Origin: Amphritea japonica ATCC BAA-1530 | Lineage (GTDB): Bacteria > Pseudomonadota > Gammaproteobacteria > Pseudomonadales > Balneatricaceae | Length of the DNA: 64,000 nt | Assembly: GCF_016592435.1 (NCBI RefSeq) | Contig: NZ_AP014545.1 | Coordinates: 2,302,693 to 2,366,692 of the forward strand | Reading direction: 5' to 3' | Shown: positions 45,493 to 53,549 of the stretch, one piece after another | Position numbering within the stretch: the stretch's first letter is position 1 | Layout: each line of letters begins with the position of its first letter | Program-made: the position numbers and the translations under genes | Notes under the pieces: model-generated | Told to the model about the DNA's origin: nothing | What the model saw: only the letters and a program-made list of their open reading frames with translations | Database searches by the model: none

Positions 45493-45574
45493 GTATAACG
45501 CTCGGGTAAACGGCTGGCGCGCAGCGACAGTCCGGTGCAGCGAAGCGGAACGAATTTGACCCGCTTGTTAGGTG
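45493..45574 (-). other. Integron attC-like recombination site
   Basis: On the minus strand the site runs from ACCTAAC (RYYYAAC) through AAGCGGGTCAAA ... to GTTTACCCGAGCGTTATAC. Ends pair imperfectly (CGGGT with ACCCG, AAC with GTT) around a central GC-rich hairpin region. Length about 80 bases, in the attC range. It lies between the zinc-ribbon gene and the YdeI-family gene. The R' core is GTTATAC rather than a perfect GTTRRRY. No integrase gene is in the window. Confidence 0.65.
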
Positions 45575-45585
45575 TTTGAATATTT

Positions 45586-45855
45586 TTAGATAGCACTTAT
45601 AAACACCAACATTAAAATAAAAAGAGCAAATAAAAAACAATATGGAACCCAAAAACGATTTCTTGGAAAAAGGCCAAACATTTTGATTTCGTTTGAGTGG
45701 AATTCTTTACCACAGCTATAGCACACAACTAAATCGAATTGCTCATGGTCGCGATGTATTGACCAGGGTGTACAAAACAGAGTTATTGGTTGAGGTTTTC
45801 TATTTTTCTTAGAGTCATTTTCAACCCCACATTTAGGACAAATACTTTGCGCCAT
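45586..45855 (-). CDS. Small zinc-ribbon membrane protein of unknown function (cassette-borne)
   Basis: 89 residues. Two Cys pairs (CPKCGVEN near the start, CYSCGKEF in the middle) form a likely zinc ribbon, and one C-terminal membrane helix follows (FLFALFILMLVFISAI). A GTTAGGTG core lies about 12 bases before the ATG and the attC-like site begins 12 bases after the stop, so ORF plus attC has the form of one gene cassette. Function unknown. Confidence 0.7.
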   Translation of the reverse strand: MAQSICPKCGVENDSKKNRKPQPITLFCTPWSIHRDHEQFDLVVCYSCGKEFHSNEIKMFGLFPRNRFWVPYCFLFALFILMLVFISAI

Positions 45856-45890
45856 GCAGACACCTAACAGCTAAATATACGACAACGATT

Positions 45891-45920
45891 TTGGAGAAAT
45901 ACGACAGCCTGTCGTATATC
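45891..45920. repeat. 30-bp direct repeat with embedded palindrome, copy 1
   Basis: TTGGAGAAAT followed by ACGACAGCCTGTCGTATATC. The centre TACGACAG-C-CTGTCGTA is a 17-base palindrome. Copy 2 is at 46001-46030, 110 bases away, with one mismatch. Confidence 0.85.
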
Positions 45921-46000
45921 GACTCTTCAATAGCAATTTAACTTTGTCACTTAACCCACTGAAGCAGTGTCTGATTTTTTTGAAATTGGATTTTTTAAGA

Positions 46001-46030
46001 TTGGAGAAAGACGACAGCCTGTCGTATATC
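46001..46030. repeat. 30-bp direct repeat with embedded palindrome, copy 2
   Basis: TTGGAGAAAG followed by ACGACAGCCTGTCGTATATC. Further CGACA words occur at about 45880 and 46043, so the array may extend as degenerate half sites. It is in the gene-free 476 bases between the cassette gene and the diguanylate cyclase. Confidence 0.85.
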
Positions 46031-46331
46031 TGCAGAAATGCGACAAAATGAGCCTTAATAAGAATCATTTTCATTGATTATCCTTAAATCCGTTGCTACT
46101 GAGTCCTTAGTTTCTCAATACTTGCATAGAAAATCACACTATGAAATAGCCTCTATCCAAAAATAGAACGGGTCGTCTCCACATATGGCACAGCAAGTCG
46201 CCTGACAATATTTGATCTTTCGATTGTTCGCTGTGCCAAATCGATAAAGCTGCTAAAATCAGATAGTGACACTAGGGAAGATTTCGGCTGTCAGCCATGA
46301 CAATCCCGACTCAATGCTACGGATGTTATCT

Positions 46332-47798
46332 ATGAAACAGACTTATAAGCGTAAGCCTCCCTTCATTCTGATCAGTAGTGTTTTATTGATCATCGCTTTT
46401 ACCGCAATCAGCCTGACCAACTACTATGTGGCAAATCGCTCTCTGAACCAGCACATTGAGACGAATACACTCCCCCTGACCAGTGACAATATCTATTCAG
46501 AAGTGCAGCGCGACTTGTTACAGCCAATTCTGGTGTCTTCTCTTATGGCGCAGGATACTTTCGTTCATGACTGGATTGATGCCGGAGAACGACAACCTGC
46601 ACAGATGTCCCGTTACCTCAAATCTATTCAGGATCGCTATAATGCGATCACCGCATTTTTTGTTTCCGAGCAAACATCAAACTATTACCACAGCACCGGT
46701 ATCATTAAACAAGTTTCCTCTTCCGATTCTGCTGACAATTGGTACTTTGCTACCCGGTCACTCGACGATGAATTTAATATCAACCTGGATCAGGATACGG
46801 TTGATACCACGACGACAAACCTGTTCGTCAATCATAAAGTGAAAGACCATCAAGATCGGTTTCTGGGTATTATCGGTGTCGGGCTGGCATCAAAAACGAT
46901 TAAGGGGTTAATTGAAGATTATCAACTGAGATATGGCCGTCAGGTTTACTTTATTAACCGGCAGGGACAAGTAGCCTTGCAGGGAAGTAAATATACCGGT
47001 GCCGAAGATATTCATCAGGCCGAAGGGCTGAAAGATATTGCCACACAAATTCTCACGACGCAGAGCGGGTCATTTAACTATACCGACAACGACCAGCAAT
47101 ACCTGATCAAATCCCGTTTTATTCCAGAACTGGACTGGTACCTGATCGTAGAACACAGACAGCAAAGTGAAGCACTTATCACCACAACGCTATGGGTCAA
47201 CCTGTCGATCAGCCTGTTAGTCACCCTGATCGTATTGCTACTGCTTTACTATACTCTGGGCGGATATCAGCGCCGATTAGAATTTATGGCAAATACTGAT
47301 CCTCTGACAGGTACCGCCAGCCGTTACGCATTTGAATCCACCTTTGCACAGATACTTAGTTTTGCACAACGGGAGCAACATCCGGTCTCAACTATGCTGG
47401 TCGATATCGATCATTTCAAGAAAGTAAATGATAATCACGGCCACCTGGCCGGCGACAAAGTACTCACTGAGGTTGCCAACATCCTTTCAGATAATCTGCG
47501 TCAATCTGATATGTTGTGTCGCTGGGGCGGCGATGAGTTTCTGATTGTTCTGCCCCACTGTACTCAGGTAGCCGCCCGTGAGATAGCGGAAAAGATGCGC
47601 CTGCAGATTGAGACGTTATTGCCAGCGTTAGACAATTTGAATCTAAGTATTACCGCCAGCTTTGGCATTGCGGAATATTCTAATGATGAATCATCTGCCA
47701 GCCTGTTTAGCCGTACTGACGCAGCACTGTATCGTGCCAAAGCTAAATTTCGTAATCAGGTTGAATGTACTGTGAACGCACCCGCTGAAACAATTTGA
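46332..47798 (+). CDS. Membrane diguanylate cyclase with periplasmic dCache-like sensor
   Basis: About 488 residues. Membrane helix (FILISSVLLIIAFTAISLT), periplasmic sensor of about 250 residues with Cache-type features (SADNWYFATRSLDDEFNINLD, GIIGVGLASKTIKGLIEDYQ), second helix, then GGDEF with DPLTGTASRYAFE and RWGGDEF. An inhibitory I-site RQSD lies five residues before GGDEF. It makes c-di-GMP. Start chosen at MKQTYK; upstream ATGs at 46266-46323 are in frame. Confidence 0.92.
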   Translation: MKQTYKRKPPFILISSVLLIIAFTAISLTNYYVANRSLNQHIETNTLPLTSDNIYSEVQRDLLQPILVSSLMAQDTFVHDWIDAGERQPAQMSRYLKSIQDRYNAITAFFVSEQTSNYYHSTGIIKQVSSSDSADNWYFATRSLDDEFNINLDQDTVDTTTTNLFVNHKVKDHQDRFLGIIGVGLASKTIKGLIEDYQLRYGRQVYFINRQGQVALQGSKYTGAEDIHQAEGLKDIATQILTTQSGSFNYTDNDQQYLIKSRFIPELDWYLIVEHRQQSEALITTTLWVNLSISLLVTLIVLLLLYYTLGGYQRRLEFMANTDPLTGTASRYAFESTFAQILSFAQREQHPVSTMLVDIDHFKKVNDNHGHLAGDKVLTEVANILSDNLRQSDMLCRWGGDEFLIVLPHCTQVAAREIAEKMRLQIETLLPALDNLNLSITASFGIAEYSNDESSASLFSRTDAALYRAKAKFRNQVECTVNAPAETI

Positions 47799-47860
47799 TG
47801 TCCGTCATAGATACGGATTAAAGTGTTGATAATAAAAAATAAACTGTTATATTGAATCCA

Positions 47861-48211
47861 GCTTGAAGATTCACCATATTTTTATGCATCATTTCGAATG
47901 ATCCTGTTTCAGCTTCATCGTCCTGTTTCCATAATATATAGTAAAAATTCCTGCATCATCGCCATGAATAATGGCTAACATTATATTTATTAAAGGAAAC
48001 TAACATGTCTACTGTAACCGGTACTGTTAAATGGTTTAACGCTGATAAAGGCTTCGGTTTTATTGAGCAGGAAAATGGCCCTGACGTATTCGCACACTTC
48101 AGTGCAATCCAGAGCAACGGCTTCAAGACTCTTGAAGAAGGCCAGCAGGTACAGTTCACTGTAACTCAAGGTCAGCGCGGTCCACAAGCAGAGAACATCA
48201 CTGCTATCTAA
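47861..48211 (+). repeat. Duplicated cold-shock leader plus gene, copy 1
   Basis: About 350 bases (leader GCTTGAAGATTCACC... through the csp stop) nearly identical to 48456-48807, offset 595-596 bases. Differences are a few substitutions and small indels, mostly just before the coding part. Confidence 0.88.
48005..48211 (+). CDS. Cold-shock domain protein (CspA family), copy 1
   Basis: 68 residues. [31 protein letters not shown] has RNP1 (KGFGFI) and RNP2 (VFAHF). It binds single-stranded RNA/DNA as a chaperone. An approximately 145-base conserved leader ending TTAAAGGAAACTAAC is typical of csp mRNAs. Differs from copy 2 by T for S and T for V near the C-terminus. Own terminator. Confidence 0.95.
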   Translation: MSTVTGTVKWFNADKGFGFIEQENGPDVFAHFSAIQSNGFKTLEEGQQVQFTVTQGQRGPQAENITAI

Positions 48212-48254
48212 GACCGAGCAAGCTGGCAGATCTTTGATCTGCAGCTCTCCGAAG

Positions 48255-48282
48255 AAGGCCTGATTACGATCAGGCCTTTTTT
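48255..48282 (+). terminator. Terminator of cold-shock gene copy 1
   Basis: AAGGCCTGAT-TACG-ATCAGGCCTTTTTT. Confidence 0.93.
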
Positions 48283-48455
48283 ATATCTTCTACACCCCTT
48301 CCCCGCTCAATCATCAGCATTTTCGATACTCTTTCAGCAAATCACAGCAGCGATACCCGATTAAACTCTGTTTTCCAGAGTAACTTCCCTAAGTAATTCA
48401 GAAATATACGAATAAAAGATTGCCATCTGAAAGATTCACATATATATTTATAGCC

Positions 48456-48807
48456 GCTTGAAGATTCACCATATTTTTATGCATCATTTCGAAGATCCTG
48501 TTTCAGCTTCATCGTCCTGTTTCCATAATGTATAGTAAAAATTCCTGCACCATCCGCCATCATTGATGGCAAAACATTATATTCTTTAAAGGAAACTAAC
48601 ATGTCTACTGTAACCGGTACTGTTAAATGGTTTAACGCTGATAAAGGCTTCGGTTTTATTGAGCAGGAAAATGGCCCTGACGTATTCGCACACTTCAGTG
48701 CAATCCAGAGCAACGGCTTCAAGACTCTTGAAGAAGGCCAGCAGGTACAGTTCTCTGTAACTCAAGGTCAGCGCGGTCCACAAGCTGAGAACATCGTAGC
48801 TATCTAA
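48456..48807 (+). repeat. Duplicated cold-shock leader plus gene, copy 2
   Basis: Counterpart of 47861-48211. Even the downstream terminator is a related sequence (GCCTGAT-TACG-ATCAGGC), so the original duplicated unit was probably a whole transcription unit. Confidence 0.88.
48601..48807 (+). CDS. Cold-shock domain protein (CspA family), copy 2
   Basis: 68 residues, identical to copy 1 except for two positions (VQFSVTQ and ENIVAI). RNP1 and RNP2 are intact. The same leader and AAAGGAAAC ribosome site are retained, so both copies should be expressed. Confidence 0.95.
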   Translation: MSTVTGTVKWFNADKGFGFIEQENGPDVFAHFSAIQSNGFKTLEEGQQVQFSVTQGQRGPQAENIVAI

Positions 48808-48850
48808 GACCGAGCAAGCTTAACAGATCACTGATCTGTTGCTTACTTTA

Positions 48851-48880
48851 AAAAAAGCCTGATTACGATCAGGCTTTTTT
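48851..48880 (+). terminator. Terminator of cold-shock gene copy 2
   Basis: AAAAAAGCCTGAT-TACG-ATCAGGCTTTTTT. Confidence 0.93.
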
Positions 48881-48936
48881 GTGTCTGAAATATATAATTC
48901 TGACAACTGCCATATCCCATGCCGCCCATCATTAAG

Positions 48937-49137
48937 CTAGCGCCAGAATGGCTTGCGGATCTCTTGCAACGCTTCTTCCCGGGTAACGCCGATATCCTTT
49001 AGTTGATGCCGATCCAGCGTCGCCAACAGCTGACGGCTACGATATTTTCTTAACCAGCACTTCAAAACGGAACCTACATTAGCTTTCCTTTCAATAGCAC
49101 CCCTAACCTCAATTTTATTATTCACTGCGCATGTCAT
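48937..49137 (-). CDS. DUF1127 small protein
   Basis: 66 residues. WLRKYRSRQLLATLDRHQLKDIGVTREEALQEIRKPFWR is the YjiS-like DUF1127 motif, an arginine-rich helix. Some members bind RNA in phosphate or stress regulation. GAGGG lies upstream of ATG 49137. Divergent from the LysR gene at 49255. Confidence 0.88.
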   Translation of the reverse strand: MTCAVNNKIEVRGAIERKANVGSVLKCWLRKYRSRQLLATLDRHQLKDIGVTREEALQEIRKPFWR

Positions 49138-49254
49138 AACCAAACCCTCTTATTTACTGACCTGTAAGGGTTATAATGAGTTTTTTAAAAACTAACGACA
49201 AACGAGTTTTACACTCCTATAATTAAGTTAATCTTAATCATTATAGAATTTCAT

Positions 49255-50199
49255 ATGGCACAGCTTCCTTCACTGAAGTCGCTCCAGGCGTTTCGTCACG
49301 CGGCAGAATCCAAAAGTTTCAAAAAAGCAGCCGAGCAACTGTTTGTCAGTCAGGCCGCTATCAGCCAACAGATCAAAGCCCTTGAGCAACAGCTTGAAGT
49401 CCCCCTGTTTCAACGCCTGACACGGAAAATAGAGCTCACGACCGAAGGCCAGCAACTACTGCCCTATATCAGCAAAGCCTTTACCAGCCTGGAACAAGGA
49501 ATCAACCAACTGAGCGATGACCCGGACCCCCACCGACTTTGCCTAAGCACACTTCCTTCGTTTGCCAGTCGCTGGTTGGTACCTAAACTTGGCTCATTTC
49601 AGTCTGAAGCCCAGGACCTGAGCATCAATATCTCTCCCACACTTCAGCTGGATAACTTCGACGACAACTCATTGGATTTAGCAATTCGTTACGGCATGGG
49701 AGATTACCCAGGGTTAAGCGCACGATTGTTACTCAAAGACCATGTCATACCAGTGTGCCACCCCTCGTTAATAAACAACGAAGGACCGATAGAGCAACAG
49801 TTGCAACAACTGCCACTACTGATTGATGACGCTCCCGATATGAAATCGCTCTGGCCTGAATTTGAAGCCGCTATCAGCTTCAACCAAACGCAACAAGCCA
49901 CACGCCTGGAAGTGAGTGACTCGAACATTCTCGTTGAAGCGCTGATCAGCGGCCAGGGTCTGGCAGCCGTACGTTACAGCCTGGTATATGAGCTCTTAGA
50001 ACGGGGCACGCTCATCTGCCCCTATCCGATGTACCGTCCCACAGCATTTAACTACTTTCTAGTTGCCCCGGCACATCACTTCAAGCGCCCGAAAGTACAG
50101 CGCTTTGAACGCTGGCTTAAACAGGAAGTTCAGGAGATCCACCGCAGCTGGGAGAGATTTAAACAACAGGTACTATTGCACCCTGAAAATCAGGACTAA
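49255..50199 (+). CDS. LysR family regulator (GcvA-like)
   Basis: 314 residues. HTH LKSLQAFRHAAESKSFKKAAEQLFVSQAAISQQIKALEQQL, and the ligand domain region DLAIRYGMGDYPGLSARLLLKDHVIPVCHP matches the GcvA/AmpR group. Divergent from the DUF1127 gene. Its 3' end overlaps by four bases the stop of the convergent glutamine amidotransferase gene. Confidence 0.9.
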   Translation: MAQLPSLKSLQAFRHAAESKSFKKAAEQLFVSQAAISQQIKALEQQLEVPLFQRLTRKIELTTEGQQLLPYISKAFTSLEQGINQLSDDPDPHRLCLSTLPSFASRWLVPKLGSFQSEAQDLSINISPTLQLDNFDDNSLDLAIRYGMGDYPGLSARLLLKDHVIPVCHPSLINNEGPIEQQLQQLPLLIDDAPDMKSLWPEFEAAISFNQTQQATRLEVSDSNILVEALISGQGLAAVRYSLVYELLERGTLICPYPMYRPTAFNYFLVAPAHHFKRPKVQRFERWLKQEVQEIHRSWERFKQQVLLHPENQD

Positions 50200-50900
50200 A
50201 CAGACTGACTCAATACCTGAGTCATTTTTTGCACGATAACATCGGCATTAGCTGGCGTACTGAGAACCGAGCGGACACCAGACTCAGCCTCTGATGTCGT
50301 TATATACTGAGGCGCTATCGCGGGCAACAACGCTTGCATGTATCCCCCAGAGAACTCAGGATGGGCCTGTATCGTTAATATATGAGAACGATAACTGAGC
50401 GCGCCATAGGGACAGAACTCTGAACCTGCCAACAGCTCAGCCCCTTCTGGCAGCGTAACAACCTGATCCTGATGGATAACGTGCAGAGACAGGCTCTCAA
50501 CACCAAACCAGGTCATTCCCTTTGCCGTCAGGCGGTACTGATCGACGCCCAGCCCCCAACCCGCTTTGACTTTTTCGACTACACCTCCCAGCGCCTGCGC
50601 GATGATCTGATGCCCGAAACAGATACCCACCAGCCCCTGTCTTGCCTGACTAATATCTCTGATCAACTGTTCGAGGGGATCTATCCACTCCAAAGGCTCA
50701 TAAACACTTGCAGGAGAACCTGTTATTACCCAGCCATCACAGTCGCGATATGAATTAGGAAACTCTCCCAGGCAAACATCCCAACATTGGAAACTTAAAT
50801 CACTCCCTGCAAACATCTCTTGCGTCATTTGAGCAAAGGAGCCAAACCGCTTCAGCAACTCACCTTCATTACTACCCGCTGCTAGTATTCCTATCTTCAT
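50196..50900 (-). CDS. Class I glutamine amidotransferase-like protein 1
   Basis: 234 residues. GATase1 with nucleophile Cys in VGICFGHQIIAQALGG and His/Glu triad region TIQAHPEFSGG. GCDGWVITGS-like start of the oxyanion loop (DGWVITGSPASVYE). No synthetase partner domain. Homologous to the next gene (50984), which closes the polyamine transport operon. A hydrolase of gamma-glutamyl amides is possible. A frame upstream to 50915 is open; MKIGILAAG at 50900 aligns with its paralogue. Confidence 0.88.
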   Translation of the reverse strand: MKIGILAAGSNEGELLKRFGSFAQMTQEMFAGSDLSFQCWDVCLGEFPNSYRDCDGWVITGSPASVYEPLEWIDPLEQLIRDISQARQGLVGICFGHQIIAQALGGVVEKVKAGWGLGVDQYRLTAKGMTWFGVESLSLHVIHQDQVVTLPEGAELLAGSEFCPYGALSYRSHILTIQAHPEFSGGYMQALLPAIAPQYITTSEAESGVRSVLSTPANADVIVQKMTQVLSQSV

Positions 50901-50920
50901 CCTAGAGCCTGTCATTTCTG

Positions 50921-50949
50921 AGACAAAAAAACCGCTATTACCAGCGGTT
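50921..50949 (-). terminator. Terminator after glutamine amidotransferase 2
   Basis: On the minus strand AACCGCT-GGTAAT-AGCGGTT followed by a T run. It separates the two amidotransferase genes. Confidence 0.85.
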
Positions 50950-50983
50950 ATCTAATTCCATAAAGAGCATCTACATTAAGCGC

Positions 50984-51715
50984 TTAATTTTTTACCAAAT
51001 TTCCGCTCATAAATCTGCTCATCCAGCCCGCCACTTTGACTGAATCGGTGGCAGCAGCATCAGCACAGAGCATCTCCAAACCAGCGTCAGCAACCTCATC
51101 AGGAATAACGGAGCCCTTTCTTAGCGAGACCAGATCAGTTTCATAGCCCAGGTTAAATTCAGGGTGCGCCTGAAAAGTTAAAATATTATCGCCATACTGG
51201 AGCCCTGCATATTTACAAAAATCCGATTCAGCAAATACTCTGGCCGCTTCAGGTTTTTCAGTCACCTGATAACGATGCATTGCACTGATGGAAAAATGAT
51301 CTTCATTACCGCTGATAAAACTGTTATTACCGATTAACCTGTAACTATGCAGACCAACACCCCAACCACCTTCATAAGCTTCAACCTTTCCACCAAAGGC
51401 TTCGGCAATTATCTGGTGACCAAAACAGATGCCCAGTAAAGGACGGCCAGTCTCATCAATTTCTAGAATCAACTGCTTCAGTTTAAGCATCCAATCCCGG
51501 TTTTCATCGACATTAAACTTTGATCCGGTAATCACCCAGCCTTCACACTGTTTAGGCGAGCCTGGAAAGACACCATCACGAACATCAAACACTTCATAGG
51601 TGAAATCCTGCTCTACCTGAGCAAACAACTCAACAAACATATCAGCATAGGTGCCATACTGCTTCAGCAGTTCATCCGGGGTAATACCGGTCGCCAAAAT
51701 ACCAATTTTCATCAT
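50984..51715 (-). CDS. Class I glutamine amidotransferase-like protein 2
   Basis: About 243 residues. LLGICFGHQIIAEAFGG (nucleophile Cys) and TFQAHPEFNLGYE. About half identical to the protein at 50196 by eye in the core. Last gene downstream of potFGHI. No PuuD/peptidase C26 gene occurs in the window, so this enzyme may hydrolyse gamma-glutamyl-GABA. Start at MMKIGILATG (51715, AGAGAAAAG upstream); a longer frame to 51781 runs into the hairpin and overlaps potI. Confidence 0.87.
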   Translation of the reverse strand: MMKIGILATGITPDELLKQYGTYADMFVELFAQVEQDFTYEVFDVRDGVFPGSPKQCEGWVITGSKFNVDENRDWMLKLKQLILEIDETGRPLLGICFGHQIIAEAFGGKVEAYEGGWGVGLHSYRLIGNNSFISGNEDHFSISAMHRYQVTEKPEAARVFAESDFCKYAGLQYGDNILTFQAHPEFNLGYETDLVSLRKGSVIPDEVADAGLEMLCADAAATDSVKVAGWMSRFMSGNLVKN

Positions 51716-51738
51716 CTTTTCTCTTTCTAAAAACAACG

Positions 51739-51759
51739 ACGCCCTCTTACAGAGGGCGT
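51739..51759 (-). terminator. Intercistronic hairpin between potI and glutamine amidotransferase 2
   Basis: ACGCCCTCT-TAC-AGAGGGCGT on the plus strand, a 9-bp stem. Read on the minus strand it is followed by CGTTGTTTTT, so it may be a partial terminator or attenuator. Confidence 0.65.
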
Positions 51760-51777
51760 ATTTTTTAAAGCCCGGTA

Positions 51778-52593
51778 TCACTCATCGCTTGCCAGTAACT
51801 TAGACTGCCGTCGCATCTGATACATAGCACCAATCACACCGATCGCTACTACAGCAATCATGAGTGTCGCCAGCGCATTCACTTCAGGAGACACGCCTAA
51901 ACGCACCTTTGAGAAGATAACCATCGGCAACGTACTATTACCCGGCCCTGAGACAAAGCTGGCAATAACCAGATCATCCAGCGATAGCGTAAACGACAGC
52001 AACCAACCAGAAATAATAGCCGGCATTATCAGCGGCATGGTAACCAGAAAGAACAGCGACGAAGGCTTCGCCCCCAGATCCATTGCCGCCTCTTCCAGGG
52101 TTTCATCCAGCTGCGATAACCTTGATTGGACAATAACAGCCACATAAGCCATGCAAAAAGTCACATGGGCAATAATAATGGTGCCGGTCCCCCGACCCGA
52201 TGGCCAGCCAAACATACCTTCCATCGCAACAAACAGTAGCAGCAGTGAAAGACCGGTAATAACCTCAGGCATGACCAACGGCGCACTGATCCAGCCGGAT
52301 AACACCATCTTCCCTCTGAAGCGACCAAAACGACTCAGCACAAACCCCGCCATAGTTCCCAGCACCACTGCGACACTGGCGCTGATAAAAGCGATCTTTA
52401 AGCTTAGTAACGCTGCATCAATAATCTGTTCATTACGAAACAGTTCGCCGTACCACTTCAAAGACCAGCCACCCCAGACGGTAACTAGTTTGGACTTATT
52501 AAAGCTGTATACCACCAGTGCAATCATCGGTGCGTATAGAAAAATAAAGCCTAATGTTGCCGACGTTGTTAAAAACAGTGATCTACGTTTCAT
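51778..52593 (-). CDS. potI: Polyamine ABC transporter permease (PotI type)
   Basis: 271 residues and six membrane segments. EAA loop EAAMDLGAKPSSLFFLVTMPLIMPAIISG. Second permease of a PotFGHI-like importer. Its ATG shares one base with the potH stop (TGATG). Confidence 0.93.
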   Translation of the reverse strand: MKRRSLFLTTSATLGFIFLYAPMIALVVYSFNKSKLVTVWGGWSLKWYGELFRNEQIIDAALLSLKIAFISASVAVVLGTMAGFVLSRFGRFRGKMVLSGWISAPLVMPEVITGLSLLLLFVAMEGMFGWPSGRGTGTIIIAHVTFCMAYVAVIVQSRLSQLDETLEEAAMDLGAKPSSLFFLVTMPLIMPAIISGWLLSFTLSLDDLVIASFVSGPGNSTLPMVIFSKVRLGVSPEVNALATLMIAVVAIGVIGAMYQMRRQSKLLASDE

Positions 52594-53549
52594 CAGACCG
52601 CCTCCTCTTTACCCTGACTATTCCGGATCAGCATGATCGGTAACACCAGCACTATCAGCATCACAATGGCTACAGCAGAAGCCATCGGCCAGTCCCTATT
52701 GAGGAAGAATTCATCCCACAACACCCGACCAATCATGAGCGTATCAGAGCCACCCAGAAGCGATGGAATAACAAACTCACCTACTGCAGGTATAAATACC
52801 AGCATACAGCCCGCGATAATACCCGGCACCGCCATCGGTATCGTAATCAAAAAGAAACTGGTCGCAGGCCTGGAACCCAGATCTTCAGCGGCCTCCAGCA
52901 GCGTCATATCCATCTTTTCCAGGGCGCTGTAAAGCGGCAGAACCATAAAGGGTAGATAGGTATAAACAATGCCGATATAAACAGCAAAATCGGTCTGCAA
53001 CATAATCAGAGGCTGATCAATAATGCCGGCACCCAGCAGAAACTCGTTAATCAATCCGTTCTTTTTTAGAAATCCCATCCAGGCATACACCCGAAGTAGA
53101 AACGATGTCCAGAATGGAAGAATGACCAGTGACAGTAACAGCGCCCGGGAAGACGGCTTACTGCGAGCGATCAGGTAAGCAATAGGAAAGGCTATTATCA
53201 GCGTAAATACTGTCGAGATCCCGGCAATCTTAATCGAACTCAGATATGCATCGAGATAGAAAGTATCTTCAAACAGATAAAAATAATTTCCAAGATTCAG
53301 TTTAAGATTCAGGTACGACTCTTCTACATCCCAGTTCAACAATGAAGTATAGGGAGGCACTGCAATGGCCGTTTCCGATAGTGATATTTTGAACACCACC
53401 AGAAAGGGAATAAAGAAAAAGATTGCCAGCCACAGCGTCGGCACTGAGACAACGGAAAAGCGCCCCCAGTTAATCCTTCTAAAAAAGTTAAACTTTGCCA
53501 GCCGTGAACCGGAGCCATCCACCCAGGCAGAACCTGTCGGAGTACTCAT
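52593..53549 (-). CDS. potH: Polyamine ABC transporter permease (PotH type)
   Basis: 318 residues. Six membrane segments and the EAA loop EAAEDLGSRPATSFFLITIPMAVPGIIAG. The N-terminus is about 35 residues before the first helix, as in PotH. Overlaps the potG stop by four bases. Confidence 0.93.
   Translation of the reverse strand: MSTPTGSAWVDGSGSRLAKFNFFRRINWGRFSVVSVPTLWLAIFFFIPFLVVFKISLSETAIAVPPYTSLLNWDVEESYLNLKLNLGNYFYLFEDTFYLDAYLSSIKIAGISTVFTLIIAFPIAYLIARSKPSSRALLLSLVILPFWTSFLLRVYAWMGFLKKNGLINEFLLGAGIIDQPLIMLQTDFAVYIGIVYTYLPFMVLPLYSALEKMDMTLLEAAEDLGSRPATSFFLITIPMAVPGIIAGCMLVFIPAVGEFVIPSLLGGSDTLMIGRVLWDEFFLNRDWPMASAVAIVMLIVLVLPIMLIRNSQGKEEAV

Noticed and set aside
45871-46074. 67-codon minus-strand frame across the 30-bp repeats
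   Set aside because: It is made largely of the repeat palindromes; no ribosome site, no conserved pattern. The repeats explain the sequence better.
50196-51715. Calling either glutamine amidotransferase PuuD
   Set aside because: PuuD is a peptidase C26 protein of different N-terminal sequence. These are GuaA-like GATase1 proteins, so only a functional replacement is proposed.
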